Shown one piece after another: positions 17,034-25,024 of a stretch of DNA of 64,000 nucleotides. This stretch comes from CAVIQK01 sp963644945 (GTDB lineage: Bacteria; Bacillota; Clostridia; Christensenellales; DTU072): the NCBI GenBank assembly GCA_963644945.1, contig CAVIQK010000002.1:62001-126000 (forward strand). The letters are read 5' to 3'. Under the pieces are notes generated by a model. The model saw only the letters and a program-made list of their open reading frames with translations. It did no database searches and was not told the origin of the DNA. A program made the translations under genes and the position numbers. How positions within the stretch are numbered: position 1 is the stretch's first letter; each line of letters opens with the position of its first letter.

Positions 17034-17760
17034 CTTGCATATTATATAATCCCGCTTGTTTAGAAAGAATAAATTTCGCTGCGTTTATCGCTCCGTCCGC
17101 AAATATTTTGCGATTTTCGGCGGTGTGCTTTACGGTAATAACCTCATTGTCCATTGCGAACACAACTTCATGCACCCCTACGACCGTACCTCCACGTAGC
17201 GAATGAATCGTTAGATCTTCGGGTTTTCTCTTGTCTTGACCGCATCTACCGAATTTTTCTTTAAGTTCACCCCTTTCCGACTTGATTGCATCGGCAATCA
17301 TAAGAGCCGTTCCGGACGGTGCGTCAAGTTTTCTGTTGTGATGCATTTCGACAATCTCAATATCACTTTCTAGCCCCAGAGCCTTCGCCCCTTCCTTTAC
17401 GAGTTTAAGAAGAAGATTTACTCCAAGCGACATATTTCCCGAGCGGAATATGGCAATTTTTTTGGTAGCGTCCTCGATAAGTTTCAATTCCTCATCGTTG
17501 TATCCGGTTGTTGCCAAAACTACGGGAGTAGAAGTCTTTACGGCATATTCAAGTATGTTTTTTACGGCTCCGTGATACGAAAAATCAATTATCGCATCGA
17601 CCTTTTCGGTGACCTTGTCGAAGTCTTTATATATAGGACAAGAAAATTTATCGGACTCGTTTATATCCACTCCGAAAACAACATCGATATTTTGTTTTTT
17701 AGCCGATTCATAGACATATCCGCCCACGACACCGCATATTCCAACAATAGCAATTTTCAT
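17020..17760 (-). CDS. dapB: 4-hydroxy-tetrahydrodipicolinate reductase
   Basis: This NAD(P)H-dependent enzyme of 246 residues performs the second committed step to diaminopimelate and lysine. The N-terminal Rossmann motif (MKIAIVGICGVVGGYV) and the signature EMHHNRKLDAPSGTA, with the catalytic His and Lys and the substrate loop, are both visible, as is a C-terminal RGGTVVGVHEV segment. The start at 17760 has GAGGT just upstream; a start six codons earlier would overlap dapA. It is the last gene of asd-dapA-dapB, starting 1 nt beyond the dapA stop. Confidence 0.95.
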   Translation of the reverse strand: MKIAIVGICGVVGGYVYESAKKQNIDVVFGVDINESDKFSCPIYKDFDKVTEKVDAIIDFSYHGAVKNILEYAVKTSTPVVLATTGYNDEELKLIEDATKKIAIFRSGNMSLGVNLLLKLVKEGAKALGLESDIEIVEMHHNRKLDAPSGTALMIADAIKSERGELKEKFGRCGQDKRKPEDLTIHSLRGGTVVGVHEVVFAMDNEVITVKHTAENRKIFADGAINAAKFILSKQAGLYNMQDMMD

Positions 17761-17761
17761 T

Positions 17762-18640
17762 TTATACCTCGTACCCAAGCCCTCTCAAAGCATTTTTGAT
17801 GAGGTCGGTTTTTTCCATAGGAAGAAGTGGAAGTCTCAACTCGTTTTTGCAAACACCAAGAAGCGAAAGTGCATATTTTACGGGAATAGGATTTACTTCG
17901 GCGAACAGTGCTTTAATAAGAGGAGCAAGTTCGAATTGAATTTTACGAGCCTTTTCGATTTCACCGTGTAGAGCAGCCTTAGTAAGTGCCACCATTTCCC
18001 TAGGAACAACGTTGGATGCGACACTTATTACGCCTTTTCCGCCGGCGCCTGCGATAATAGGAAGAGTCAGTCCGTCATCACCGGAATAAACATCCATTTT
18101 GCCTTTTGTAAGCCTTGCCGTTTCCATTGCTTGCTCGACATTTCCGCTAGCCTCTTTTATAGCGACGATATTTTCATATCCCGCCATTTGAGCAGCCGTT
18201 TCGGGCAAAATATTTACACCCGTTCTCCCCGGAACATTATATAGTATAACAGGGATATTTATGTTGTCGGCTTGTGTTTTGAAGTGTTCTATAAGCCCTT
18301 TTTGTGTGCATTTATTATAGTAAGGAGTCACCGTCAAAATTGCATCGGCGCCAAGAGATTCGGCCTCTTTTGCATAAGAAATAGCAGTGTGAGTGTTGTT
18401 GATTCCTGCCCCCACGATTACGGGAATTTGATGCCCGACTCTAGAAATTACGAATTTTATAACTTGTGTTCTTTCGGCATGGCTCATCGTTGACGGTTCC
18501 CCTGTGGTCCCGTTGACGACCAAAGCATCCACTCCGTTGTCAAGTTGAATAGAAAGCAGTTTGTCAAGAGCGACAAAATCGACTTCTCCGTACTTAAACG
18601 GTGTGACCAAAGCAGTGGCAACGCCCTCAAAAATACTCAT
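17762..18640 (-). CDS. dapA: 4-hydroxy-tetrahydrodipicolinate synthase
   Basis: This 292-residue TIM-barrel aldolase condenses pyruvate with aspartate semialdehyde. Family hallmarks are the GTTGEPSTMSHAER motif near residue 44, the Tyr of LYNVPGRTG near 133, and the Schiff-base Lys in VAIKEASGN near 161. The C-terminal helices are complete. It lies in the middle of the DAP operon, 10 nt after asd. No lysine riboswitch is visible upstream of the operon. Confidence 0.96.
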   Translation of the reverse strand: MSIFEGVATALVTPFKYGEVDFVALDKLLSIQLDNGVDALVVNGTTGEPSTMSHAERTQVIKFVISRVGHQIPVIVGAGINNTHTAISYAKEAESLGADAILTVTPYYNKCTQKGLIEHFKTQADNINIPVILYNVPGRTGVNILPETAAQMAGYENIVAIKEASGNVEQAMETARLTKGKMDVYSGDDGLTLPIIAGAGGKGVISVASNVVPREMVALTKAALHGEIEKARKIQFELAPLIKALFAEVNPIPVKYALSLLGVCKNELRLPLLPMEKTDLIKNALRGLGYEV

Positions 18641-18650
18641 ATTAACCTCA

Positions 18651-19646
18651 CTATTTATTGTCGTTTGCGATAAGATATTCTACGATTTGCACAGCGTTTG
18701 TCGCCGCACCTTTTCTAATGTTGTCGGCAACTACCCAGATATTACAACCGCTTTCCACAGTGTCGTCAAGTCTGATTCTACCGACATAAACCTCGTCATG
18801 ACCTTCTGCGTATATAGGCATGGGGTAATCTTCGCTCTTTTCCAAAACAACAAGATTTTGCATACCCTTCAAAGCCTCAATAATACCGTCAAGAGTACAA
18901 GGTTTATTGAATTCAATGTTGATAGACTCGCTATGACCGTGGAAAACAGGCACTCTAACGGTAGTAGCAGTGACCTTTATATTTTGATTTCCAAGAATTT
19001 TCTTGGTTTCCTTAATCATTTTTTCTTCTTCCTTGGTGTAGCCGTTGTCCAAAAACACGTCAATATGAGGAAGAACATTGCCAAAAATAGGATGAGGGAA
19101 CTTCTTTGTAGGCTCCCCTTTAATTCCGTCTTCAAGGTCCTTATATCCTTGCACGCCAGCACCCGATACTGCTTGATAAGTAGAATAAACCACACGTTTG
19201 ATGCCGTATTTATCGTCAAGAGCCTTCAAAGGAAGCATTGCCTGAATTGTCGAACAGTTCGGATTTGCAATAATTCCCTTATTTTCGAGAGCCTTTTCGG
19301 GGTTAACTTCGGGTACGACGAGAGGCACGTTTTCGTCCATTCTCCATTGACTGCTGTTATCTACTACGGTACAACCGATCGAAGCAAAAATAGGAGCATA
19401 CTCCTTACTTACCGATCCGCCTGCGGAAAACAGTGCAAAATCTAATTTTTTGTCTAGTACGTTTTCGGGTTTTAACTCAATAACAGTATAAGACTTTCCC
19501 ATAAAATCTACGGTTTTTCCCGCAGATTTTTGCGATGCGTAAAGATAATAATTTTCTACGGGCAAATTTCTTTCTTCAAGAACTTTCAAAAACATATTGC
19601 CGACCATTCCTGTGGCGCCGACAACTGCAATATTATATTTTTTCAC
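18651..19646 (-). CDS. asd: Aspartate-semialdehyde dehydrogenase
   Basis: This enzyme reduces aspartyl phosphate to aspartate semialdehyde, feeding DapA. I use the GTG at 19646, which has GGAGG 6 nt upstream, giving 331 residues beginning KKYNIAVVGATGMVG; an upstream ATG would add seven atypical residues. The catalytic Cys is in NPNCSTIQ, and the acidic/His substrate-binding segment RVPVFHGHSE is present. It is the first gene of asd-dapA-dapB, transcribed from a promoter about 40 nt upstream. Confidence 0.95.
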   Translation of the reverse strand: MKKYNIAVVGATGMVGNMFLKVLEERNLPVENYYLYASQKSAGKTVDFMGKSYTVIELKPENVLDKKLDFALFSAGGSVSKEYAPIFASIGCTVVDNSSQWRMDENVPLVVPEVNPEKALENKGIIANPNCSTIQAMLPLKALDDKYGIKRVVYSTYQAVSGAGVQGYKDLEDGIKGEPTKKFPHPIFGNVLPHIDVFLDNGYTKEEEKMIKETKKILGNQNIKVTATTVRVPVFHGHSESINIEFNKPCTLDGIIEALKGMQNLVVLEKSEDYPMPIYAEGHDEVYVGRIRLDDTVESGCNIWVVADNIRKGAATNAVQIVEYLIANDNK

Positions 19647-19682
19647 GATTTTCCTCCAAAAATACATTCGATAATTGATAAA

Positions 19683-19711
19683 ATGTTAGCAATGTAATTT
19701 TAATTTGTCAA
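19683..19711 (-). promoter_or_regulatory. Promoter of asd-dapA-dapB
   Basis: On the minus strand, TTGACA (19711-19706), a 17-nt spacer and TAACAT (19688-19683). The leader is only about 30 nt, too short for a lysine riboswitch. Confidence 0.6.
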
Positions 19712-19751
19712 TTATTTATAATTAAATATAGTATATATTATTAAAATGTAT

Positions 19752-19780
19752 TTGCGTTTTTAACTTCTTTAGTGTATTAT
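19752..19780 (+). promoter_or_regulatory. Promoter of the membrane protein-hslO pair
   Basis: TTGCGT (19752-19757), a 17-nt spacer and TATTAT (19775-19780), 27 nt before the ATG at 19808. Confidence 0.5.
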
Positions 19781-19807
19781 AAACACATATTATCAAGGAG
19801 TTTCAAC

Positions 19808-20824
19808 ATGGCTCAAACTTATCAAAACAACAAAGAAAAAAAATCATTATATTTCCACTTGACACCGGTAAAAGAAAATAGAGAAGGGACAGAGTTCCCT
19901 AAAATCGGCCGTTTCAAATATTTCGGATCGGTCCACAAAGCCTATTCGTCACAACTTATGGGACTCAACCTTTTCACATTTATCTTCTTTTTGCCCCTGA
20001 TCGCTTTCGTTTGCTTCGTCAATTATTACGGACTCGAAAATTTTGCTTATCTACTTAAAAACGTCACAGATATCCCCTATTTTATGGGCGGAATCGGATC
20101 GGGACTTGCAGAAGGCACCAGTTCGGTTGTCGGCGAATCTTACGTAATTTACGCAAGACTCATAGAATTTGTCGTGATCGGAGCAGGACTCACCTTTACC
20201 GGCATAGGACTTTCGGGACTCTTTTATGTAGCCAACGTCATGCTGTGGAGAGAACCTTTCTCGCAATACAAACTCAACAAAAAGACCGGTACATATATTC
20301 CTAAAATATTCAAAGAATATCTCATCGGTATCAAAAAATATTGGTTCCCCACGACCGTAGTCACCTTCATTTTAGGCGCCCTTTTCGCAGGCACGTCGGC
20401 ATCGGTATTTTGGCTAGCGCTATCCGTAAAACAAGGTACTGCCAACGGCGGACAATACGTTCTTGCCATATTCGCATGCCTAATCACGCTTTTAGCCTTC
20501 ATGTATGCTTTCGTATTACTACCCACAATTTCCCAATACGATTGCAAAATGTCGATAAAATTAAAGAATTCCGCAATATTTATGATCAAACAATTCTTGC
20601 CCGTCTTATTTATTGCAATAATTTTGGGACTTCTTTCTTACCTCACCACAAGAGGCGGACTCTGGATGACCTTGTTTGTCTTGTTCATCGCAGTCTTTAT
20701 GCTCGAAATGCTTGTGTTGATGCTTGACAACCTATCACAATACAACGCCCAAAATATAATCACTCCTCTTTACGAAAGAATGGAAACCGTCAAGAAACGT
20801 AGTGAAAGGAAAAAGAAGAAATAA
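19808..20824 (+). CDS. Polytopic membrane protein of unknown function
   Basis: The ATG at 19808 is preferred over an upstream in-frame one because AAGGAG precedes it. The 338-residue product has a soluble N-terminus of about 45 residues, then six or so hydrophobic segments (about 60-80, 125-155, 190-225, 227-250, 262-280, 288-308) and a Lys/Arg-rich tail. No conserved catalytic motif is evident. The general layout resembles small integral membrane proteins of the DUF624/Yip1-like kind, but I cannot assign it. Its stop overlaps the hslO start by one base, so the two are co-translated. Confidence 0.8.
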   Translation: MAQTYQNNKEKKSLYFHLTPVKENREGTEFPKIGRFKYFGSVHKAYSSQLMGLNLFTFIFFLPLIAFVCFVNYYGLENFAYLLKNVTDIPYFMGGIGSGLAEGTSSVVGESYVIYARLIEFVVIGAGLTFTGIGLSGLFYVANVMLWREPFSQYKLNKKTGTYIPKIFKEYLIGIKKYWFPTTVVTFILGALFAGTSASVFWLALSVKQGTANGGQYVLAIFACLITLLAFMYAFVLLPTISQYDCKMSIKLKNSAIFMIKQFLPVLFIAIILGLLSYLTTRGGLWMTLFVLFIAVFMLEMLVLMLDNLSQYNAQNIITPLYERMETVKKRSERKKKK

Positions 20825-21699
20825 TGGATAAAATCATAAGAGCCGTTCTTCTAGAAAAACAAGCAAGAGTGGCAGTAATAGATACTACCGAAACCCTCAA
20901 AAAAGCCGTGGAAAAACACGGTCTTTCTCCGCTTGCGGCAGCGGCTCTCGGTAGGACTTTGACAGCCGGTGCATACCTTGGATCCAATCTAAAATCCGAC
21001 GATGCCAAATTTTCCTTGTCGATAGGCGGCAAAGGACCTCTCGGAAGAATTGTCGTTGCAGGGGACTCCAAAGGTCATCTAAGAGGTTTTGTCGACAATC
21101 CCTCGTTCTATGTCCCTCATAGAGAAACCGACGGCAAAATAGACGTAAGAGCAGGTGTCGGCACCGAAGGCGAAATTATCGTAGTCAAAGACTTGGGGCT
21201 CAAAGAGCCTTACATCGGTAGGACGGAACTTGTCTCCGGCGAAATAGCCGAAGACTTCGCAATGTATCTTTATAAAAGCGAAGGAGTCCGTAGCATCGTA
21301 GCGCTAGGAGTTTTGTGCGACAAAACAGGAGTGCTATCATCGGGCGGTGTCATAGCCGAAGCCTTACCCGATGCCGGTGAAAACGTCCTTGTCATAATAG
21401 AAGACGTCATGTCCAACATGACACAGGTATCTTCCCTTATAAAAGAAAAAGGCGCTCAAGAAATTTTTGATTTTTATTTTTCACATCTTGATTCCGAGAT
21501 CCTAGCCGAAGACGAAATTTGTTGGCAATGCACTTGTTCAAGAGAAAGAGTGGCAAGTTTTATAAAAGGCATGGGCAAAAAAGAAGCGACTAGCGTCGTC
21601 AAAGAAAGCGGAGCAATAGAAGCCAAATGCGAATTTTGTTCTTCCGTATATTCATTCGGTGAAGACGACGTCGAACAAATTTTTAGTGACAAAAAGTAA
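20824..21699 (+). CDS. hslO: Redox-regulated chaperone Hsp33
   Basis: Hsp33 is a cytoplasmic holdase activated when oxidants release its zinc. The 291-residue sequence contains the N-terminal holdase domain (GGKGPLGRIVVAGD, LVSGEIAEDFAMYL) and the C-terminal zinc switch: C236-x-C238 in CWQCTCSRER and C269-x-x-C272 in KCEFC. An extra Cys at 233 precedes the pair. Length and motif spacing are normal. The ATG overlaps the upstream stop (TAATG). A strong bidirectional terminator follows. Confidence 0.95.
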   Translation: MDKIIRAVLLEKQARVAVIDTTETLKKAVEKHGLSPLAAAALGRTLTAGAYLGSNLKSDDAKFSLSIGGKGPLGRIVVAGDSKGHLRGFVDNPSFYVPHRETDGKIDVRAGVGTEGEIIVVKDLGLKEPYIGRTELVSGEIAEDFAMYLYKSEGVRSIVALGVLCDKTGVLSSGGVIAEALPDAGENVLVIIEDVMSNMTQVSSLIKEKGAQEIFDFYFSHLDSEILAEDEICWQCTCSRERVASFIKGMGKKEATSVVKESGAIEAKCEFCSSVYSFGEDDVEQIFSDKK

Positions 21700-21727
21700 A
21701 ATCTGTTTTATTTTTCATTGTTCTAAT

Positions 21728-21763
21728 AAAAAAGGCTAGTATGCAAATACCAGCCTTTTTTGT
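21728..21763. terminator. Bidirectional terminator between hslO and glyQS
   Basis: AAAAAAGGCT pairs with AGCCTTTTTT. After one A-C mismatch the stem continues as GTAT/ATAC around a GCAA tetraloop. T-runs exist on both strands. Confidence 0.9.
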
Positions 21764-21778
21764 TGCTACTGCTACCAA

Positions 21779-23164
21779 TTAGAACACAATTTTGGAATTT
21801 ATATATTCTACAAGGTCGTTTAGATTGACTCTGACTTGTTCCATCGTGTCCCTATCTCTTACGGTTACGGAGTTATCTTCCAATGTGTCGAAATCTACCG
21901 TCACGCAGAAAGGTGTTCCGATTTCGTCTTGACGGCGATATCTTCTACCGATACTTCCCGCATCGTCATAAGTTGCCGAGAATTTTTTGTTAAGGAGATG
22001 CAAAACTTCCGTTGCCTTGTCACCAAGTTGCTTCTTTTGTAGAGGCATTACGGCGACTTTATAAGGAGCAAGAACAGGATGAAGTCTCAAAACGACACGT
22101 GTCTCTCCGTCAACTTCTTCCTCGTCATAGGCGTTGCACAGTACGGCAAGCACCGTTCTTTCGACACCGAGAGAAGGCTCGACGACATAAGGGACATATC
22201 TTTCGTTAGTGACGGGATCGAGATATTCGAGATTCTTACCGCTCTTTTTAATATGGCAGTTTAAGTCGTAATCGGTTCTGTCCGCAACACCCCAAAGTTC
22301 ACCCCAGCCGAACGGGAACTTGAATTCGAAGTCGGTTGTCGCACGACTATAAAAACAAAGTTCGTCGGGATCGTGATCACGCAATTTTAGATTTTCGTCT
22401 TTTATGCCGAGAGAAAGGAGCCACTTATGGCAAAAATCTTTCCAGTAGGAGAACCATTCGAGATCGGTCCCCGGTTTACAGAAAAATTCAAGTTCCATTT
22501 GTTCGAATTCTCTAACTCTAAAAATAAAGTTTCCGGGAGTTATTTCGTTACGGAAAGATTTACCGATTTGACCGATACCAAAAGGCACCTTCATTCTGGC
22601 AGAACGTTGTACGTTCAAGAAGTTTACGAATATTCCTTGTGCGGTTTCCGGACGGAGATAGACGGTGTTCAAAGAGTCCTCGGTTACGCCTTGGAAAGTT
22701 TTGAACATCAAGTTAAATTTTCTTACCCCCGTAAAATTACTTTTACCGCATACGGGACATTTGATTTGGTTGTCGATAACAAATTTTTCCATTTGTTCGT
22801 TTGACCAACCGGCAATCGACATTTGTTCGCCTTTCTTTTCGAGATAAGCCTCAATAAGATCGTCGGCACGATGACGAGATTTACACTCTTTACAGTCCAT
22901 AAGGGGATCCGAAAATCCTCCGATATGACCGCTTGCTTCCCAAGTTTGGGGATTCATCAAAATAGCGCAGTCGATACCTACGTTTAGATCATTTTCGGTG
23001 ACGAATTTTTGCCACCAAGCCTTTTTAATGTTGTTTTTGAGTTCGACACCGAGAGGACCGTAGTCCCAAGTGTTTGCAAGCCCGCCGTAGATTTCACTTC
23101 CGGGGAAGATAAAACCTCTACCTTTACAAAGAGCGACGAGTTTGTCCATTGTAAGATCAGCCAT
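21779..23164 (-). CDS. glyQS: Glycyl-tRNA synthetase, dimeric single-chain type
   Basis: This 461-residue class II synthetase charges tRNA-Gly. It is the alpha-2 type, not the alpha-beta tetramer: MDKLVALCKGRGFIFPGSEIYGG and DYGPLGVELKNN at the N-terminus are diagnostic, followed by motif 2 (FRNEITPGNFIFRVREFEQME) and motif 3 (PSLGVERTVLAVL), then an anticodon-binding domain. A C-x-x-C pair (CKEC, CPVCGKSNF) suggests a zinc site in the insertion. It has its own promoter and no T-box. tRNA-Gly(GCC) is encoded at 12.1 kb. Confidence 0.96.
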   Translation of the reverse strand: MADLTMDKLVALCKGRGFIFPGSEIYGGLANTWDYGPLGVELKNNIKKAWWQKFVTENDLNVGIDCAILMNPQTWEASGHIGGFSDPLMDCKECKSRHRADDLIEAYLEKKGEQMSIAGWSNEQMEKFVIDNQIKCPVCGKSNFTGVRKFNLMFKTFQGVTEDSLNTVYLRPETAQGIFVNFLNVQRSARMKVPFGIGQIGKSFRNEITPGNFIFRVREFEQMELEFFCKPGTDLEWFSYWKDFCHKWLLSLGIKDENLKLRDHDPDELCFYSRATTDFEFKFPFGWGELWGVADRTDYDLNCHIKKSGKNLEYLDPVTNERYVPYVVEPSLGVERTVLAVLCNAYDEEEVDGETRVVLRLHPVLAPYKVAVMPLQKKQLGDKATEVLHLLNKKFSATYDDAGSIGRRYRRQDEIGTPFCVTVDFDTLEDNSVTVRDRDTMEQVRVNLNDLVEYINSKIVF

Positions 23165-23208
23165 TTTTATAACCTCTAAATTAAAATTGTTGAAAAATCA
23201 ACATAAAC

Positions 23209-23237
23209 ATAATAAATTCAAACCCGATTTTCGTCAA
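23209..23237 (-). promoter_or_regulatory. glyQS promoter
   Basis: On the minus strand, TTGACG (23237-23232), a 17-nt spacer and TATTAT (23214-23209). The leader of about 38 nt contains a small GTTGA/TCAAC hairpin but no T-box elements. Confidence 0.6.
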
Positions 23238-23316
23238 CAATACATTGACACTTTTTACCGAAAACAAAAAAATCTTTTAATATAAATAAAAATATTTAGA
23301 AATATTAAATTATCTA

Positions 23317-23345
23317 TTGAAAAAAATTTTTCGTTGCTGTATAAT
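23317..23345 (+). promoter_or_regulatory. Promoter giving a very short leader for the M16 peptidase gene
   Basis: TTGAAA (23317-23322), a 17-nt spacer and TATAAT (23340-23345). The predicted start is A23352, 8 nt before the ATG at 23360. No Shine-Dalgarno sequence can fit. Confidence 0.7.
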
Positions 23346-23359
23346 GAAACCACGCTATT

Positions 23360-24628
23360 ATGGATAATATTTTGACATTAAAAAGCGGATTGAGAATACT
23401 GATTGTTCCTATGCCGTATCTCCGTTCAATGGCGATGGGGATAGCCGTAGGGGCTGGCACTATAACAGAAAAAGATACAGAAGGCGGACTTTCGCACTTC
23501 ATCGAACATATGCTTTTCAAAGGCACTCAAAAAAGGACCGCATTTGACATTGCGGACGAAGCCGAGTGCAATGGTATCCAACTCAACGCTTACACAACCA
23601 AAAGAATGACAGTGTTTTACGCACTCTCTACGTCAGGAAATATCGACAAATCTGCCGATATGCTTTCTGATATGTTTTTTAATTCAACCTTCGAAAAAGA
23701 TTGTCTTAAAAAGGAAAAATCGGTAGTTATCGAAGAAATCTCGATGTACGAAGACGATGCCGACGACGTTTGTCACGAGGCTCTCAACAAAGCCCACTAC
23801 GGCGGATCTATTTTGGAGCGTCCGATTCTCGGCACGAGAGAGTCCGTCAATTCTTTTACAAAAGAAAATATCCAAGCCTACATGAATAGAGTCTATACCC
23901 CCGACAATACCGTAATATGTATTGCAGGCGGTATCACCGACCAACAAGGAATAGACATTGTCGAAAAGTATTTCGAAAGCAAATTTACGGAATATAGAAA
24001 ATTCGAAAAGACAACTCTTCCCGAAATTTCCCCGAAGTGCCAAAGCATCTCTATACAAAAAAACAAGTTCGAGCAAGCCAACGTCGGCATTTCGTTTAGA
24101 AGTTTCCCCTATGGCAAAAAAACCGAAGAAATGAGCGCCCTTATCGAGATTTTGTCGGGCGGTATGTCGTCAAGACTCTTCCAAAAGGTACGAGAAGAAA
24201 AGGGCCTTGTCTATTCGATTTACGGCGACAACACGACTTTCCAAAACAACGGCATGTTTCACCTTCATTTTGCGACCAACCCCAAGTGCGTAAAAGAAGC
24301 GGTACTTACGATTAGAGAGACAATTCTCGATTTTGTTCGTGACGGCATCACCGAAAAAGAATTGTCCAAGTGCAAAGAACTTGCTAAATCAGAACTTGCC
24401 ATCGGTACGGAAACAAGTTCCGCCATCATGAAAATAATGACCAGAAACATGATCCTTGCCGGTGAAAAATTCGATATGGACGAAAAACTCAAAAAGATTC
24501 AAGCAGTGACCGTTGACGACGTCAACGCAGCAATAAAATATGTATTTGATTTTGATACCATAAGCACCGCTTACGTCGGAGTAAAAACCGATGTTGACGT
24601 ACTTAGACTTATGAAGGAGGGCAAATAA
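23360..24628 (+). CDS. M16 family zinc peptidase (pitrilysin/processing-peptidase type)
   Basis: A 422-residue protein with the inverted zinc motif H46-F-I-E49-H50 and a downstream acidic ligand region (EISMYEDDADDVCHE). A two-lobe layout continues with a second half containing GGMSSRLFQKVREEKGLVYSI, the substrate-clamping lobe signature. Its length matches the single-subunit M16B peptidases (mitochondrial processing peptidase-like). No signal peptide is present, so it should act in the cytoplasm. The gene has an unusually short 5' leader. A dUTPase and ftsK follow in the same direction with almost no spacing. Confidence 0.93.
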   Translation: MDNILTLKSGLRILIVPMPYLRSMAMGIAVGAGTITEKDTEGGLSHFIEHMLFKGTQKRTAFDIADEAECNGIQLNAYTTKRMTVFYALSTSGNIDKSADMLSDMFFNSTFEKDCLKKEKSVVIEEISMYEDDADDVCHEALNKAHYGGSILERPILGTRESVNSFTKENIQAYMNRVYTPDNTVICIAGGITDQQGIDIVEKYFESKFTEYRKFEKTTLPEISPKCQSISIQKNKFEQANVGISFRSFPYGKKTEEMSALIEILSGGMSSRLFQKVREEKGLVYSIYGDNTTFQNNGMFHLHFATNPKCVKEAVLTIRETILDFVRDGITEKELSKCKELAKSELAIGTETSSAIMKIMTRNMILAGEKFDMDEKLKKIQAVTVDDVNAAIKYVFDFDTISTAYVGVKTDVDVLRLMKEGK

Positions 24629-25015
24629 ATGGACAAATTAGACGTTATATTCGGCTTACAAAAGAAATTAGACACCGAAATTGTCGAAACGAGAGGTCTT
24701 GACGGCATCTCCAAGGACGAATGGGTACAAAAAGAAGTTCTCGCCATGCTCTCGGAACTTGCCGAACTTTTGGCGGAAGTCAACTTCAAATGGTGGAAAA
24801 ACCCCAAAGAAATCAATTACGACAATGTCAAAGACGAGATCGTCGATATTGTGCATTTTATTGCATCTACCAGCCTAAAAGTCGGCATGGATGCAGACGA
24901 AATGTATGAGCGCTACATCAACAAAAACGAAGAAAACTTCAAAAGACAACACGGAATATCTCTAAAAGAAGGCTATTCTCTCGAAGAATTCTTAAAGGGC
25001 AAAAAGGAGCAATAG
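24629..25015 (+). CDS. dUTP diphosphatase, dimeric (all-alpha NTP pyrophosphatase) type
   Basis: A 128-residue all-helical protein that should hydrolyse dUTP to dUMP. The ligand pattern of the dimeric dUTPase/MazG-like superfamily is present: ExxELLAEVNFKWWKN near residues 42-57 and DEIVDIVHFIAS near 68-79, supplying the Glu and Asp residues that bind Mg. This family is unrelated to the beta-barrel trimeric dUTPase and is common in phages and some Firmicutes. The ATG directly follows the M16 stop with GGAGG upstream. Confidence 0.88.
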   Translation: MDKLDVIFGLQKKLDTEIVETRGLDGISKDEWVQKEVLAMLSELAELLAEVNFKWWKNPKEINYDNVKDEIVDIVHFIASTSLKVGMDADEMYERYINKNEENFKRQHGISLKEGYSLEEFLKGKKEQ

Positions 25016-25024
25016 ATTTTCGGT

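Noticed and set aside
18561..19445. A 294-codon plus-strand frame opposite dapA and asd
   Set aside because: asd and dapA on the minus strand have complete motifs, starts and spacing. The opposite frame has no domain or ribosome binding site and appears because the minus strand avoids certain codons.
19647..19711. Lysine riboswitch before asd-dapA-dapB
   Set aside because: Only about 30-40 nt separate the predicted start from the asd GTG, far less than the lysine aptamer.
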